The notes under the pieces: generated by a model
Told to the model about the DNA's origin: nothing
What the model saw: only the letters and a program-made list of their open reading frames with translations
The model's database searches: none
In this document: positions 11,332 to 21,129 of the stretch, in pieces
How positions within the stretch are numbered: the stretch's first letter is position 1
How the letters are laid out: each line of letters begins with the position of its first letter
Program-made: the position numbers and the translations under genes
NCBI GenBank assembly: GCA_010093685.1
Contig: MU006222.1
Coordinates: 868,001-932,000 of the forward strand
Length of the DNA stretch: 64,000 nt
Direction: 5' to 3'
Source: Ophiobolus disseminans
Lineage: Eukaryota; Ascomycota; Dothideomycetes; Pleosporales; Phaeosphaeriaceae

Positions 11332-11988
11332 TGTGTCGGTTTATCGCTGCGTGAAGCGTTACAGTCGCATGCGGGTTGCCGAAGGCTGTGTGGAGGCGCG
11401 ATTGCGCGGATTGGGGGTGGTCTTGTGCGGCGCGGACGATTGCGCCGTAGAGCAGAGGAAGAGAAGAAGAAGTCTGTCTTCACTCAAGGGGTTCAAAAAT
11501 GCGAGTGTATTCCACGCCGCAATGTCAATTTGTGGACGAGCTGACCTCGCGTGGCTGAGCTGAAGCCTTAGAGCGATACCGAGCGGAAGAGGATGGAGCG
11601 CACGGATGACGTAACACGAATCGCTAATAGACCTGCTTACAAGGCCCTTTGAATATAGTCAGCTTGATAGAGGACCGAGTATTAATGCTACACAGAGCAG
11701 AGCATCTTCGGTCTTCATGTCTCTGCCGTGTCTTTGCTTTTCCACCTTGTCTAGAGCTGTCAGCCTGGGCCGCATGCAGACTAGTGCGAACTGTCAGGGA
11801 AGGTGCGACCCAGATACAGCTGCCTGTCCTGTCAAGCGGAGATTGTCCACACGTCGTGATGAGCACAATGTACCCCTCCATACTCCCCTCTGCGCAGTGT
11901 GAGAGCAACGAGATACTTCCTCCGTGAATTCTACCATTTTAACATCGCGAGAAAATTAGGAGCATAGGGCCCAGATACGACATTAGAC
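11332..11988. other. Intergenic region between divergent genes
   Basis: About 650 bp separates the divergent membrane-protein and kinase-like genes and should hold both promoters. Frames on both strands near 11620-11930 overlap each other and show no domain. Confidence 0.45.
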
Positions 11989-13239
11989 ATGGCTGACTCG
12001 GACGCCCCATCTGGCGGGATCGTGGAAGCGCCTAAAGAGCGAAAAGACTTCATCTTGACTCTACCGACTCCAGACGGATCATCTGAAGTTATCGTGCACC
12101 TGCAAGGAAACGAAGATGCCACGCAACCGCCTAGTCTGGTCAACGCCACCAAGCAGCCTCGCGAATCACCAACACCATCTCAAGGCCCGCAGGACTTAGA
12201 AACACACATCATCCTCTCCACCGGCTCAGGCCACAACAAAGCGGCTGCCTTCTTCGACGACGTACTGTCTCCAGTCCTTGAAACCCTTGGCATTAAAAAC
12301 ATCTCCAAGCACACCACGCAGTCCGTATCCAGCATCTTGGAGCTCACCCGTGATGTCTTCCTTCCCAAGGCAAACAGCGGCACTCCCCTCCGCATCATCC
12401 TCTTATCGGGGGATGGAGGCATCGTAGACCTCGTCAATGGACTATCCTCGCAAGCCCAGAGTCAGGAGTACATCGCCCCGTCTGTCGTGCTTCTACCACT
12501 CGGCACAGCAAACGCCCTCTACCACTCCATCAACGCCGGCAAGAAGAACACATGGGGCATTTCCACACTCGTGTCCACCACGACTAAACCGCTCCCCATT
12601 TTCACCGCCACTTTCTCCCCCGGCGCAAAACTCCTCGTCGACGAAGCCCGGGGTGAGGAAGCTTTGCCCGCCGATGGCGTCCTGCACGGCGCTGTAGTAT
12701 GTTCATGGGGCATGCACGCCTCCCTCGTAGCTGACAGCGACACCTCTGCGTTCCGCAAGTTCGGCGTCGAGCGCTTCAAAATGGCGGCGAAAGAGGCGCT
12801 GTACCCGTCTGATGGGTCAGCGCCACATGCTTACAGAGCCAAAGTCTCGGTCTTGAAGGCCGGGGAGTGGACTGCTTTGCCAGAACAAGAGCACATGTAT
12901 CTCATCAGCACGCTGGTTTCCAAGCTCGAAGCTACGTTTTGCATTTCCCCGGCGTCGAAGCCGCTGGATGGATCGTTGCGGCTCGTGCATTTCGCGCCGA
13001 CGAGTGGCGACGAGGTGATGCGTATTATGGGGCTTGCGTATCAAGGCGGGAAGCATGTCGAAGATGGGAAAGTGCGGTATGAAGAGAGTGACGGGTTGAA
13101 GGTGGAATTCCAGGAGAAGGAGGATAGGTGGAGGCGGGTGTGTGTTGATGGGAAGATTGTGAGGGTTGAGGAGGGCGGGTGGGTTGAGGTTAGAAAGGGT
13201 GGGAAGAGTGTGGTGGATGTTGTCGTTGATGATGAGTAG
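11989..13239 (+). CDS. Diacylglycerol/sphingoid-base kinase-like protein (DAGK catalytic fold)
   Basis: A single exon encodes 416 residues. Residues 70-180 carry the signatures of the DAGK catalytic fold: a Rossmann-like start (THIILSTGSGHNKAAAFFDD), the nucleotide-binding loop SGDGG at 140-144 followed by VDLVNGL, and the LPLGTANAL block at 169-177. Known family members phosphorylate diacylglycerol, ceramide or sphingoid bases. The canonical motif is GGDGT; this protein has SGDGG, so the loop is slightly divergent and activity should be tested. The C-terminal half contains the usual beta-sandwich part (SKLEATFCISPASKPLDGSLRLVHF). No signal peptide or membrane segment is seen, suggesting a cytosolic or peripheral-membrane enzyme. 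The frame and start are secure. Confidence 0.9.
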   Translation: MADSDAPSGGIVEAPKERKDFILTLPTPDGSSEVIVHLQGNEDATQPPSLVNATKQPRESPTPSQGPQDLETHIILSTGSGHNKAAAFFDDVLSPVLETLGIKNISKHTTQSVSSILELTRDVFLPKANSGTPLRIILLSGDGGIVDLVNGLSSQAQSQEYIAPSVVLLPLGTANALYHSINAGKKNTWGISTLVSTTTKPLPIFTATFSPGAKLLVDEARGEEALPADGVLHGAVVCSWGMHASLVADSDTSAFRKFGVERFKMAAKEALYPSDGSAPHAYRAKVSVLKAGEWTALPEQEHMYLISTLVSKLEATFCISPASKPLDGSLRLVHFAPTSGDEVMRIMGLAYQGGKHVEDGKVRYEESDGLKVEFQEKEDRWRRVCVDGKIVRVEEGGWVEVRKGGKSVVDVVVDDE

Positions 13240-13398
13240 ATATGGAAAGAAAAGTAGGATTCGGTATCATGTAACAAATGGAATCGTGAATATAGTAGTG
13301 GTATAAATACAACAAACAAAACTACGCCAAACACAAGGGATATCTGAACTATTTTCACAAACGCCATCATAAACTCCGTTCACCCTCATCCCACCTCC

Positions 13399-14571
13399 CT
13401 ACCTCTGCCCATACCCCCCCGCAAACCCACCCCCCTGCCCATGCTGCGCCGCATAAACCGGTGGCGCCGCAAACTGCGCCTGCGTCCTCGCATAGTCCTG
13501 GGGGTTATACACATACTTGGCCCCACCGCCGGGTTTCTCATTCTCCCTTTCTCTCCTCTGATCGTGTTCCTCTCTCGTCTCCTCCATGGTCGGCAACTCG
13601 GCCGCAAAGCCCTTCTGGTCCAAGCCAGGTGAGCGCATGCCCTCGGAGGGCGCGTACGAACTGGGCCGCGACGATGCGCTAGAGTGCGAGACCTGCGACC
13701 AGCGGGCGTCAGACGGGAGGTGTGGCGAGTTGTAGGTGCTGTCTGAGGCGGTGGATGCGCGGTTGTCGTGGGGGTGCAGCATGCCTGGGGAGTGTTGAGG
13801 GTGGTAGTAGTCGCCTGGGAGTTCCATTGCGATTGTGTTGTTGGTGCTGCCGACGAGGTGTTGGGGCGGGATGTGTTGGTTGATGGATTGTGGGAAGGTG
13901 GATTGTCGGGTGGGGGACATGGGCATTTGGTATGGTTGTGTGGGGGATGGTTGGGGGGATCTTTGGTCTTGGGTGCGGCGGTCGGCGGGGTTGACGGTTT
14001 TGAGTTTTCCATTCTCCATCATGCCCTGTAGGACGCCCGAGTCAAGGAGTTCGGCTTTCTTGATGAGGCGGTCTACGAGGACTTTGGAGGCGGCCTGGAG
14101 TTCTTTCTTGACAAAGGATATCATGGTCAGGTTGCACTTGATCTCGATGTCTTCGCGCAGGTAGAGTCCTTCGGGTGGCGCGCCGAGTCCCAGCTCTCGT
14201 GTCTGTGGTGGCTCCCCGGGTTGGTTACCGCATATCTGCCATTTGTTGCGTAGGTCGACGCCCGCGGGCGCGTATGTGTGTGTTTGTAGGCCCCATGGCA
14301 TGTCGTGGAAGCACCCATTGAACTTGATTGCGCCGCTGCCCAGCTTGCCGATGCCTGGAATAAACTGCACTCTTTGCGATATCTCGTACCAGCTCGCGTA
14401 GAACTCGTCGGCGGGCGCATTCCGTGGTGCTTTGATAGCTTCAAATCCAGTGACAAGCGGGTTCAACTCGATAATCTCGCCATGGCTCTGCAGCATATCA
14501 ATGGCAAGCTGGCGCGGAATGAAGGACGGTATGGGCGTAATGTGCGTGTATGTGGTCTTCCTTTTCATCAT
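13399..14571 (-). CDS. DUF7053-family protein
   Basis: A single exon encodes 390 residues. The N-terminal 180 residues match the fungal DUF7053 pattern: a Thr/Ile-Pro-rich opening (THITPIPSFIPRQLAIDMLQ), the HGEIIELNPLVTGFEAIKAP segment, a Tyr-rich ISQRVQFIPGIGKLGSG block and a REDIEIKCNLTM stretch followed by a helix of about 25 residues. The second half is disordered and rich in Pro, Gln, Ser and His, with possible phosphorylation sites. The family resembles a lipid-binding START-like fold, but that is inference from the general layout. There are two adjacent ATG codons at the start. The gene converges on the kinase-like gene with 160 bp between stop codons. Confidence 0.88.
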   Translation of the reverse strand: MMKRKTTYTHITPIPSFIPRQLAIDMLQSHGEIIELNPLVTGFEAIKAPRNAPADEFYASWYEISQRVQFIPGIGKLGSGAIKFNGCFHDMPWGLQTHTYAPAGVDLRNKWQICGNQPGEPPQTRELGLGAPPEGLYLREDIEIKCNLTMISFVKKELQAASKVLVDRLIKKAELLDSGVLQGMMENGKLKTVNPADRRTQDQRSPQPSPTQPYQMPMSPTRQSTFPQSINQHIPPQHLVGSTNNTIAMELPGDYYHPQHSPGMLHPHDNRASTASDSTYNSPHLPSDARWSQVSHSSASSRPSSYAPSEGMRSPGLDQKGFAAELPTMEETREEHDQRRERENEKPGGGAKYVYNPQDYARTQAQFAAPPVYAAQHGQGGGFAGGYGQR

Positions 14572-15849
14572 CTTGGCGGTGTTCGGGGTTCTTCCTGGTG
14601 TGGTGTATTTCGAGGTACTTCGATCCGACGAGAGGGGAAGGTTGCAGAAAGCAGGTCGTCGTCAGGTGGGGAATTATGTGCTGACGGGTCCCCTGTCGAT
14701 AGCGATCTGGGATTTGTTAGCAATGCCCGTCGCCGCCCAGAGCTTTCCGCGTCATATTTGCGCGGCGCATGATGTCAGATTAGGAAACAGGCAAAACGAC
14801 TTACCTGTACAGTTTGGAGCAGCAGAAAGGGTCGCGACAAAATTGTGATTGCACCCAAGCAATCTCCACTATATTGCGAGTACGGTTTCGCACGGCGCAT
14901 CCTCTTCTTGTTATCGTCACTCCCAAGCTGTAGGGCTGGGCTAGTTACGGGACTATTCTTAGCCGACGTCTGTCAGCTGGCGGGCTGTGGGGCCTGATCG
15001 CTGCATGCCTCAGCCCGCCTCCACGCAACAAAGTCTGCGCATTCACCGATTCTATGGAAGTTTGATATTCCGTGTCAATGCTGGCCTTTTTCACCATTCT
15101 CACTGCACGCTTTGCTTGCTGGTTGCCGTCTTTTCCTCATCTTCCATCCTGTCCTCACTTTTCTCCAAATATTGAATGTTCGGGACCCTGAGCATCCGAC
15201 GACGACGCTACACATCTGCCAAGCGCAGCGATTGGATAATGCAGGAGCAGCTGAAGAATTCCTCGTCATTCCTGTGATGATCATTATTGTGGGCCGTCCG
15301 ATCCGTGTCTTGGGGTTTGAACTTTATTGTGGTTCTGGGTGAGATCTTCGCCATCGCAGCATGAGCCGTTTTGGATTGCGGCCTAAGGTTGTGACAGATG
15401 GAATCCTTCGATTGGCGGAAGCTGGGCGACGACTTCTCGTTTCACCCCCTACGAAGTCAGACATTGTCGACGAAGTTGGTAAAGTTTTAAACTCATACTG
15501 CTGCTGTGCAATTCCAAGCTGATGGTTGGTGCGTCGAGTGCAGCCTGCAGTCTGGCTCGTGGAGGCAAGGAACGTTTGAAGAAGGTCAACGACAATAGTA
15601 TTTTGCGCGTACTGATCTTATTTCAGTATGAGATGTTGAGGATGTAAACGCAAGAGATGGAAAAGAAGGCGTGGTGATGCGGATGGGCGTGCCTGGCTGT
15701 TTGTCGCGGTGCAAAGAAGTAACGACATTCTGCGCCTGCACACTACACCAAGATGGCAACCACGGTACGCCGGCCGAGTCGTAGATTGAAGTTTTCCTGG
15801 CCAAACTAACACCATTCCCAACACCATTCCCGACACCAGTCCCAACACA
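14572..15849. other. Intergenic region
   Basis: About 1.3 kb with no gene I can support. It must contain the promoter of the DUF7053 gene at its left end. Frames at 14305-14848 on the plus strand run over that gene's 5' end and look like shadows. Confidence 0.45.
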
Positions 15850-16850
15850 ATGCCATTCATTATGAACACACAACACAATACAAAATTCCGCTGCATCGGT
15901 GCCGGCTGCTGCGGCAGCGTATGGACTCCTGAAATCGCAACAACATGGGTCATCAAATGCGAAGATGGCGGCGACCGTGGACGGTCGGTTGCAAACGATC
16001 AGGTTGTGCACCACAGAGTTCTCACAGCCGACGGCGACGACTACTTCGAAGCCGACCACCGACTCATGGTGCGCATACCCTAATCGCTCGAGCTCCTAGA
16101 CGCAGACGACGAGTGGTGGGACATCAATCGACCAACTTCCCAGCCGGCCGGACAACTTGCAAGAGTTACCTGCAAGAGCGCATACCCGTCGTACCACTCG
16201 AGATTCGCGAGCTCCTAATCACACGTTACTGTCCGCAAGCTCTCCAGGACACCGCAAGAGCAAGCCGCGAGAACGAAGACTGCCTCATCCGCGTATACGC
16301 TGGCAAGCGAAGGCAATATGGCGGCTGACCTCCAGCAATTTTCAACTTGCGCAACTATGGCCTGCACGTCAACCAGATGCACGAACTCGGCCTCGATACC
16401 GATAGGATTGCACAAGTACTTGCACGTACGTTGGCCCACTGTTACTGGCGCGCACACGTCGACGCAAATGACGTTGAATTCGTCCTTGCGCCTGCAACCG
16501 CGCCAACTCGGGCAGTAACATGTTCTTTCAGCATCTCTGGACTGGAATCTCAGCTTGTGATTTGGATGCTTGACTTCGACTGCGTCCGCGTCATGAGTCA
16601 AGATCGCGAGGGCATCCAGCAAGCCGTGAAAGCATTCTACCAAAACGATGCGTACTTTCCTCGTCCACATTTCTTCGGTCATACGAAGGAGGACGTTGCT
16701 TTGTGGAAGCTGTTCTGCACTCATTTTGTGGATCAAACTATGGACATTCTGGGCGTGGAAGGCCGATGGTTGGCAGATGAGTGGGTGAGGCAGATGGAAG
16801 AGGAAGGTAAGCGTCGGGCTGCAAAAGATGAGGAGTGTGCGTGTCGATAG
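15850..16850 (+). pseudogene. Decayed DUF3669-family gene
   Basis: Three pieces of one protein lie in order. From 15850, frame 1 gives FRCIGAGCCGSVW and a DHRLMVRIP end, then a TAA at 16081. From about 16120, frame 3 continues with RIPVVPLEIRELLITRYCP and NEDCLIRVYAGKRRQYGG, then a TGA at 16326. The same frame resumes as PPAIFNLRNYGLHVNQM and runs to a TAG at 16850. These segments follow the order seen in the DUF3669 family of fungal proteins, so the gene has one frameshift and two stops. The TGA sits where the family has Arg (GRPP), which fits CGA to TGA. An alternative with introns would need unusual splice sites, so I prefer a pseudogene. It has no obvious link to its neighbours. Confidence 0.75.
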
Positions 16851-17015
16851 ATGAGCACTGGAGTTCGGATATGTTCATTCTCCATCGCACGTCTCGTGCA
16901 CGAACTGAGGGAAAGTAGAGGAAAAACACCCGTCATTTGCAAATACTACACTTCGAAAAGTACACATCAATCTAAGAGCACTTCTAAACCAGAACCCCAG
17001 TACGCATCCCGTACC

Positions 17016-20000
17016 TCACACCCTCCAACTCTCTACATCCTTCTCCACACTCCAACCTTCTACATCCTCCACACTCCCACCCTCCACACCCTTCCCCAAG
17101 CTCGCATAAACCGCCGGCGCAATCCCATGCGCAAAATACCTCTCGCCACCAACGCCTCGCTTCGTCCTTACCGCCCTCACCCCTCCGACCCGCTCGCCAG
17201 CGTCAGTAAATCCAATATCTTTCTCACGCTTGCCATCCTTAGCACCATGATGTTTGTGCTCCTTCTCTTTCCAACCTTTCCCACCTCCTTGACCAATTCT
17301 CGAAAAAACATACGCCGCATTTTCCAACGCGGTGTGCTGCCCACCAGGTTGCGGGGCGGCAGGATAATCACGGCCCTTCAATCCCCCAACCGGTTCGCCA
17401 GTCGAAATGAAATCCATATCCTCTTGACGCTCGTCATCATGGTACATATCTCCCTTCTCTTCACGATCTTCCACACGCCCTTTCCCACCCATCATATACA
17501 AATTTGGCGCATTTTGCAAGGCGGTGTGCTGTTTGTCAGGTCGCGACGCGCCGAAATTCTCACGCTTGAAATGGCCCTGGCCCCATTCATGGCCAAATTC
17601 GCCTTCCACGGGGCCGGAGGGCGCTTGTTTGGCTGCGTTGGGGTCGTCGTATACATCTGGGGCGAGTTCGTGTGAGGAATGCGAGTTTGGGAGGACTGTG
17701 ACTTGTATTTTTACTTTGGTGGGTTCGTCTGGGGAGGAGAGGGGCTGGGAGTTGTTTGGGAGGTGTGTAGTTTGGTTGGGGGGGTTGATTGGGGTCGTGC
17801 TATTAGACAGGAGGGTAGAGTTCGCAGAAGTGGAGGAGTTGCATGGTGCGGTCTGGTTTGTTGTGGTGACGACTTCTTTCTGCTCGAGGTCGCGCTTGTA
17901 CACGCTGTTCGCTCCCACCCAATTGAGCATTTCATCAAGATCCTGTTGTGATCCGTCAACCACATCTAGACCTTCTTCGCGACGATGGACATCGTAAACG
18001 TTGTATGAGCTCAGTACCTCCAACTGGCTTGGCCTGCTCTGGCCGGAGCAGCCCACTCTGACTTCGGCACATGCTTCCGTCTCTTTCTTGGTGATTTTGA
18101 AAGCATGTGCGCATTTGACAAGCGCATCGAAGTCGCATCCAGTATCTTTGCTTTTCCGTGCGTTGAGGTTGGTTTCGCGGCGATACACGTCAGGGACTTC
18201 ATACCCGTCAAGAGCTTCCACTTTCTCCTTGATTTGAGCTGTATCATTGTCCACTTTGGTGCTTGGTCTGCGAGATCCGGCTCCACTCGAATTTTCATGC
18301 TCTTCATTTTTCTTGTTCCTGTCAGCTCGATCATGCGACTTCTTCTCGCGCCTAACGACTTTAGACTCTACCATATCTGCAAGGTACTGGGTGACGTCTG
18401 GGACAACCTCATGGTCACTGACCATATGTTCATTACCTCCGCTGTCAGATTCACTCAGCTCTTCTGGTTTCAAAGACCGCATACAAGATGCTCTCTTCTC
18501 ACTGCCGGAACGTGCATAGACCGCCTCGCTCGGCAAGTGAGCCTCATGGCAAGGTTTCCACAGAGGTAGCTCAATCACACGCACCGGAGAGGCTGCTGGA
18601 CTTGGAACTTCCTGTCGCTTCTGGACAGGAATAGCCTGCACATCACGCCGCTGGAACTTGTCACGAACCGACTGGGAGTAGTGCGCATCGCCAACGTTGG
18701 CTCCAGTCTCTTCTGGTGGTGATGGAAAAGGTCCAGAGCCACTGACGTCGAGTTGTTCGGCCGTTGCTTCAGACACGTCCTCACCTCGTCGGTAGACAGC
18801 CGGCGCTGGTAACAAAATAACGGTATCGGCGGGCATGATTTCAGGAACACCCGAAGCCACGATAGAGGAAGCAAGAGAGAACGCGACGCCTGATGTACTA
18901 GAGGAGGTGACCGAGGAAGGAATGACAGATGTAGCTGGAGGAATGGCTGAGGATGCACTATGCGGTGTGTCGGGAGGAGGAACGGAAGATCTGACGGGAA
19001 GTTCACTGGGAGGTGCTCCAGCAGGGTAGCGAGGGACGTCCTCACTCCCTCCTTGGCTTTGCTTGCGATGATCATTCAGTTGGCCCGCATCGTCTCCCCA
19101 CTTTCCTTCTCCATTTCCCCAGCCGGGTCGTCCATAGCGTGCTTCGCGACGATAGATGCGTGGAGCCGGACGCATGATTTCCACAATTTTGCCACTGCGA
19201 GGTGATGCAGACAAGGACAGCTTGTAGAGTATTTCTGCTTCTGACCTCGGAACGTTGTTGGGAAGTCGTACCGGATTGTGTGTGTTGGCCTGAGGCGACC
19301 CGAGTTGTTCCAGGCTTCGACGATGCACCTGGCTGGCTCGCTCGTGAGTATACGCGAAAAGGCTGTTTGCTACGAACGGCGCATTTGGGCCAGTAGGTCC
19401 AGCACTATGAGCACCTCCTACAGGTGGTTGTCCTTGCGGCTCAATGGCACCGACAATTGCAGCAACACCGTCAAACACGGAAGATGTGGCACTGTCCGAA
19501 GTAGGCTGGGGTGTAGATATCGGCTTTGGGGGTGCAACGCCATTTGGATCGCTCAGGATTGCATTGGACGTCGCGTGGCCGTCGCCGTTTGTTGGCTGAT
19601 ACTCCCGGCGCCATAGTTCGTGCGCTGTTTGATGAGTATGCGCGAGTAGTCGTGTTCTGTCCTCCAGAGGTTCAAAGTTTAGACCAGGCAACGGTTCATT
19701 TGCGTGCTGCGTTGACGAGGTCCCTTCTTTATCTTTACGATGTGCATGTTGGAATTCATGAGGACCCTGACTCGTGTCTTTGGGGTTGTTTCCATTTTGT
19801 TTGTAATCATTGCCAACAGGATCGTGGGTTTCTTTGCCATCGGCATTAACCTTGTTCGCAGGGGGCAGAGAGCTACCAGAATTGCCAGATGATCTCTTCT
19901 TGGAAGTCGATTCGGGGTGCGTGGGCCAGCTTTCTTTACATGTCAAAATCTCTGACGAGGAGATCCTGGTGTTACCGCAAAAAGAGCTGGCGCACTTCAC

Positions 20001-20093
20001 AAGATCCACAGGAGGAACGATGGGTGCTGCCAGGTAAGGTGTTGGTAACATAGCCAACAACCCTATGCGTACGAGGGTTCCGCATACCACCAT
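17016..20093 (-). CDS. Secreted repeat protein with many dibasic sites; candidate kexin-processed peptide precursor
   Basis: One intronless frame of 1025 codons. Residues 1-22 (MVVCGTLVRIGLLAMLPTPY) form a likely signal peptide. The rest is hydrophilic, with about 16 Lys-Arg or Arg-Arg pairs. Many follow a repeated short core: APRIY-RR (310-316), APAVY-RR (430-436), VPDVY-RR (633-639), VYDVH-RR (699-705), NSVY-KR (729-734). Near the C-terminus the core persists without the dibasic pair: APDVY (811-815), APNLY (862-866), APAVY (992-996). Six N-glycosylation sequons cluster at 746-780, supporting secretion. Two Cys-containing segments (LVKCA at 31-35 and 657-662) look duplicated. Kex2 cleaves after KR/RR, and Kex1 could trim the basic residues to leave Tyr-ended peptides. 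No modifying UstYa-type gene or peptidase cluster is adjacent, so peptide release is inference; a structural cell-wall or mucin-like protein is the alternative. Confidence 0.85.
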   Translation of the reverse strand: MVVCGTLVRIGLLAMLPTPYLAAPIVPPVDLVKCASSFCGNTRISSSEILTCKESWPTHPESTSKKRSSGNSGSSLPPANKVNADGKETHDPVGNDYKQNGNNPKDTSQGPHEFQHAHRKDKEGTSSTQHANEPLPGLNFEPLEDRTRLLAHTHQTAHELWRREYQPTNGDGHATSNAILSDPNGVAPPKPISTPQPTSDSATSSVFDGVAAIVGAIEPQGQPPVGGAHSAGPTGPNAPFVANSLFAYTHERASQVHRRSLEQLGSPQANTHNPVRLPNNVPRSEAEILYKLSLSASPRSGKIVEIMRPAPRIYRREARYGRPGWGNGEGKWGDDAGQLNDHRKQSQGGSEDVPRYPAGAPPSELPVRSSVPPPDTPHSASSAIPPATSVIPSSVTSSSTSGVAFSLASSIVASGVPEIMPADTVILLPAPAVYRRGEDVSEATAEQLDVSGSGPFPSPPEETGANVGDAHYSQSVRDKFQRRDVQAIPVQKRQEVPSPAASPVRVIELPLWKPCHEAHLPSEAVYARSGSEKRASCMRSLKPEELSESDSGGNEHMVSDHEVVPDVTQYLADMVESKVVRREKKSHDRADRNKKNEEHENSSGAGSRRPSTKVDNDTAQIKEKVEALDGYEVPDVYRRETNLNARKSKDTGCDFDALVKCAHAFKITKKETEACAEVRVGCSGQSRPSQLEVLSSYNVYDVHRREEGLDVVDGSQQDLDEMLNWVGANSVYKRDLEQKEVVTTTNQTAPCNSSTSANSTLLSNSTTPINPPNQTTHLPNNSQPLSSPDEPTKVKIQVTVLPNSHSSHELAPDVYDDPNAAKQAPSGPVEGEFGHEWGQGHFKRENFGASRPDKQHTALQNAPNLYMMGGKGRVEDREEKGDMYHDDERQEDMDFISTGEPVGGLKGRDYPAAPQPGGQHTALENAAYVFSRIGQGGGKGWKEKEHKHHGAKDGKREKDIGFTDAGERVGGVRAVRTKRGVGGERYFAHGIAPAVYASLGKGVEGGSVEDVEGWSVEKDVESWRV
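17175..17543 (-). repeat. Two direct repeat units in the C-terminus of the secreted repeat protein
   Basis: Residues 851-905 and 914-973 of the secreted protein share a unit built as QHTAL(Q/E)NA, then a Tyr-containing core, then a Gly/Lys-rich stretch, then an acidic or basic spacer ending in F-x-(S/D)-(T/A)-GE-x-VGG. The unit length is about 60 residues. It suggests growth by tandem duplication. Confidence 0.7.
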
Positions 20094-21129
20094 TGCGGCT
20101 ATTGGACTTAGAGGTAGGCGATCAAGACGATTTTATAAGAATCGAGGAGAAGCGAACAAACAAAGGCAGGAAACAGCGACAGGAAAGTTGATGACCAAAA
20201 TGAAAGACTACAAAGATTGATGATAGATGTTGTGCGTTCAAGAATTGTTTGCGATGTTGTTGTGAGGAAGATCTCCTTTTATTGCGTTGCGCCTTTAGCC
20301 CGCCACAGCATGCCCGTCACCGTAATAAAAGCTTCCAAAGGGAGTCCGATCAACTGAAACAGCGGACATTGCTCTATGCTTAGCTATTAGCATACATCTC
20401 GAGATTGGTATTCCGCAAGTCGTGATACTGACGCTACCAACATCCCTGAAAAGTTTAACATGGACGGTTGCGCCCAGTTGGAAAAGGGGCTGAACATGCG
20501 GCAATGTACGCAAACGCCGGTGCGATATACAGAACTTCGTATGTACCTAGTTATTCTGGGATCGGGAACTCGGTAACGCTCACATGATTGGGTGTTGAAG
20601 CTTTTGGCCCCTTTCGGAGTTTTTGTGGGCGATGACAAACTCCGACATCCAACAACACTAAGCTTGACAATGAAGGTTTATTGATTTTGATCAAAGCATA
20701 GCACTACGCGTGCATGAGCTGTATACATGCATTTGCCACTGCGGAAATCACCAACATGGCGCTTCGAGAAGGCACCTAGCCAAGTGGAGAGTATCGGCAT
20801 ACTCAAAGTAGTCTAGGCTGCCGCAATGCGACCATGTAAGTAACTCCAGTGATGACTTTTCATCTCATGTTTCAGTTCGTCTCGTGTGGCTTCATGGAGG
20901 TGGAGAAGGTTGTCGTACGACTCTTCCAGCTTCGATGCTAGTGGCGAACCATGCGCTTATCGGGGATACTGCTACGGGTATAGGAGTGCCTAGTACACTG
21001 GGACACTCGACGATATCCGCCATATCATGATGTTCATCTGCATGCCAAATGAATCAGGCCCGATTGTTTGTTGCTGAGCCGGCCACTGCCACCGACCCAA
21101 GCCGTGCCGCAGGTTGACCAACATTGGCC
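20094..21129. other. Intergenic region between divergent genes
   Basis: About 1 kb between two divergently transcribed genes. It contains promoters for the secreted repeat protein and the aspartyl-protease-like gene. I see no coding sequence, RNA gene or repeat. Confidence 0.45.

Noticed and set aside
14305..14848. Plus-strand frames over the 5' end of the DUF7053 gene
   Set aside because: They overlap that gene in antisense and show no recognised domain.
15586..16059. Minus-strand frame antisense to the DUF3669 copy
   Set aside because: It is the complement of a recognisable family and has no domain of its own.
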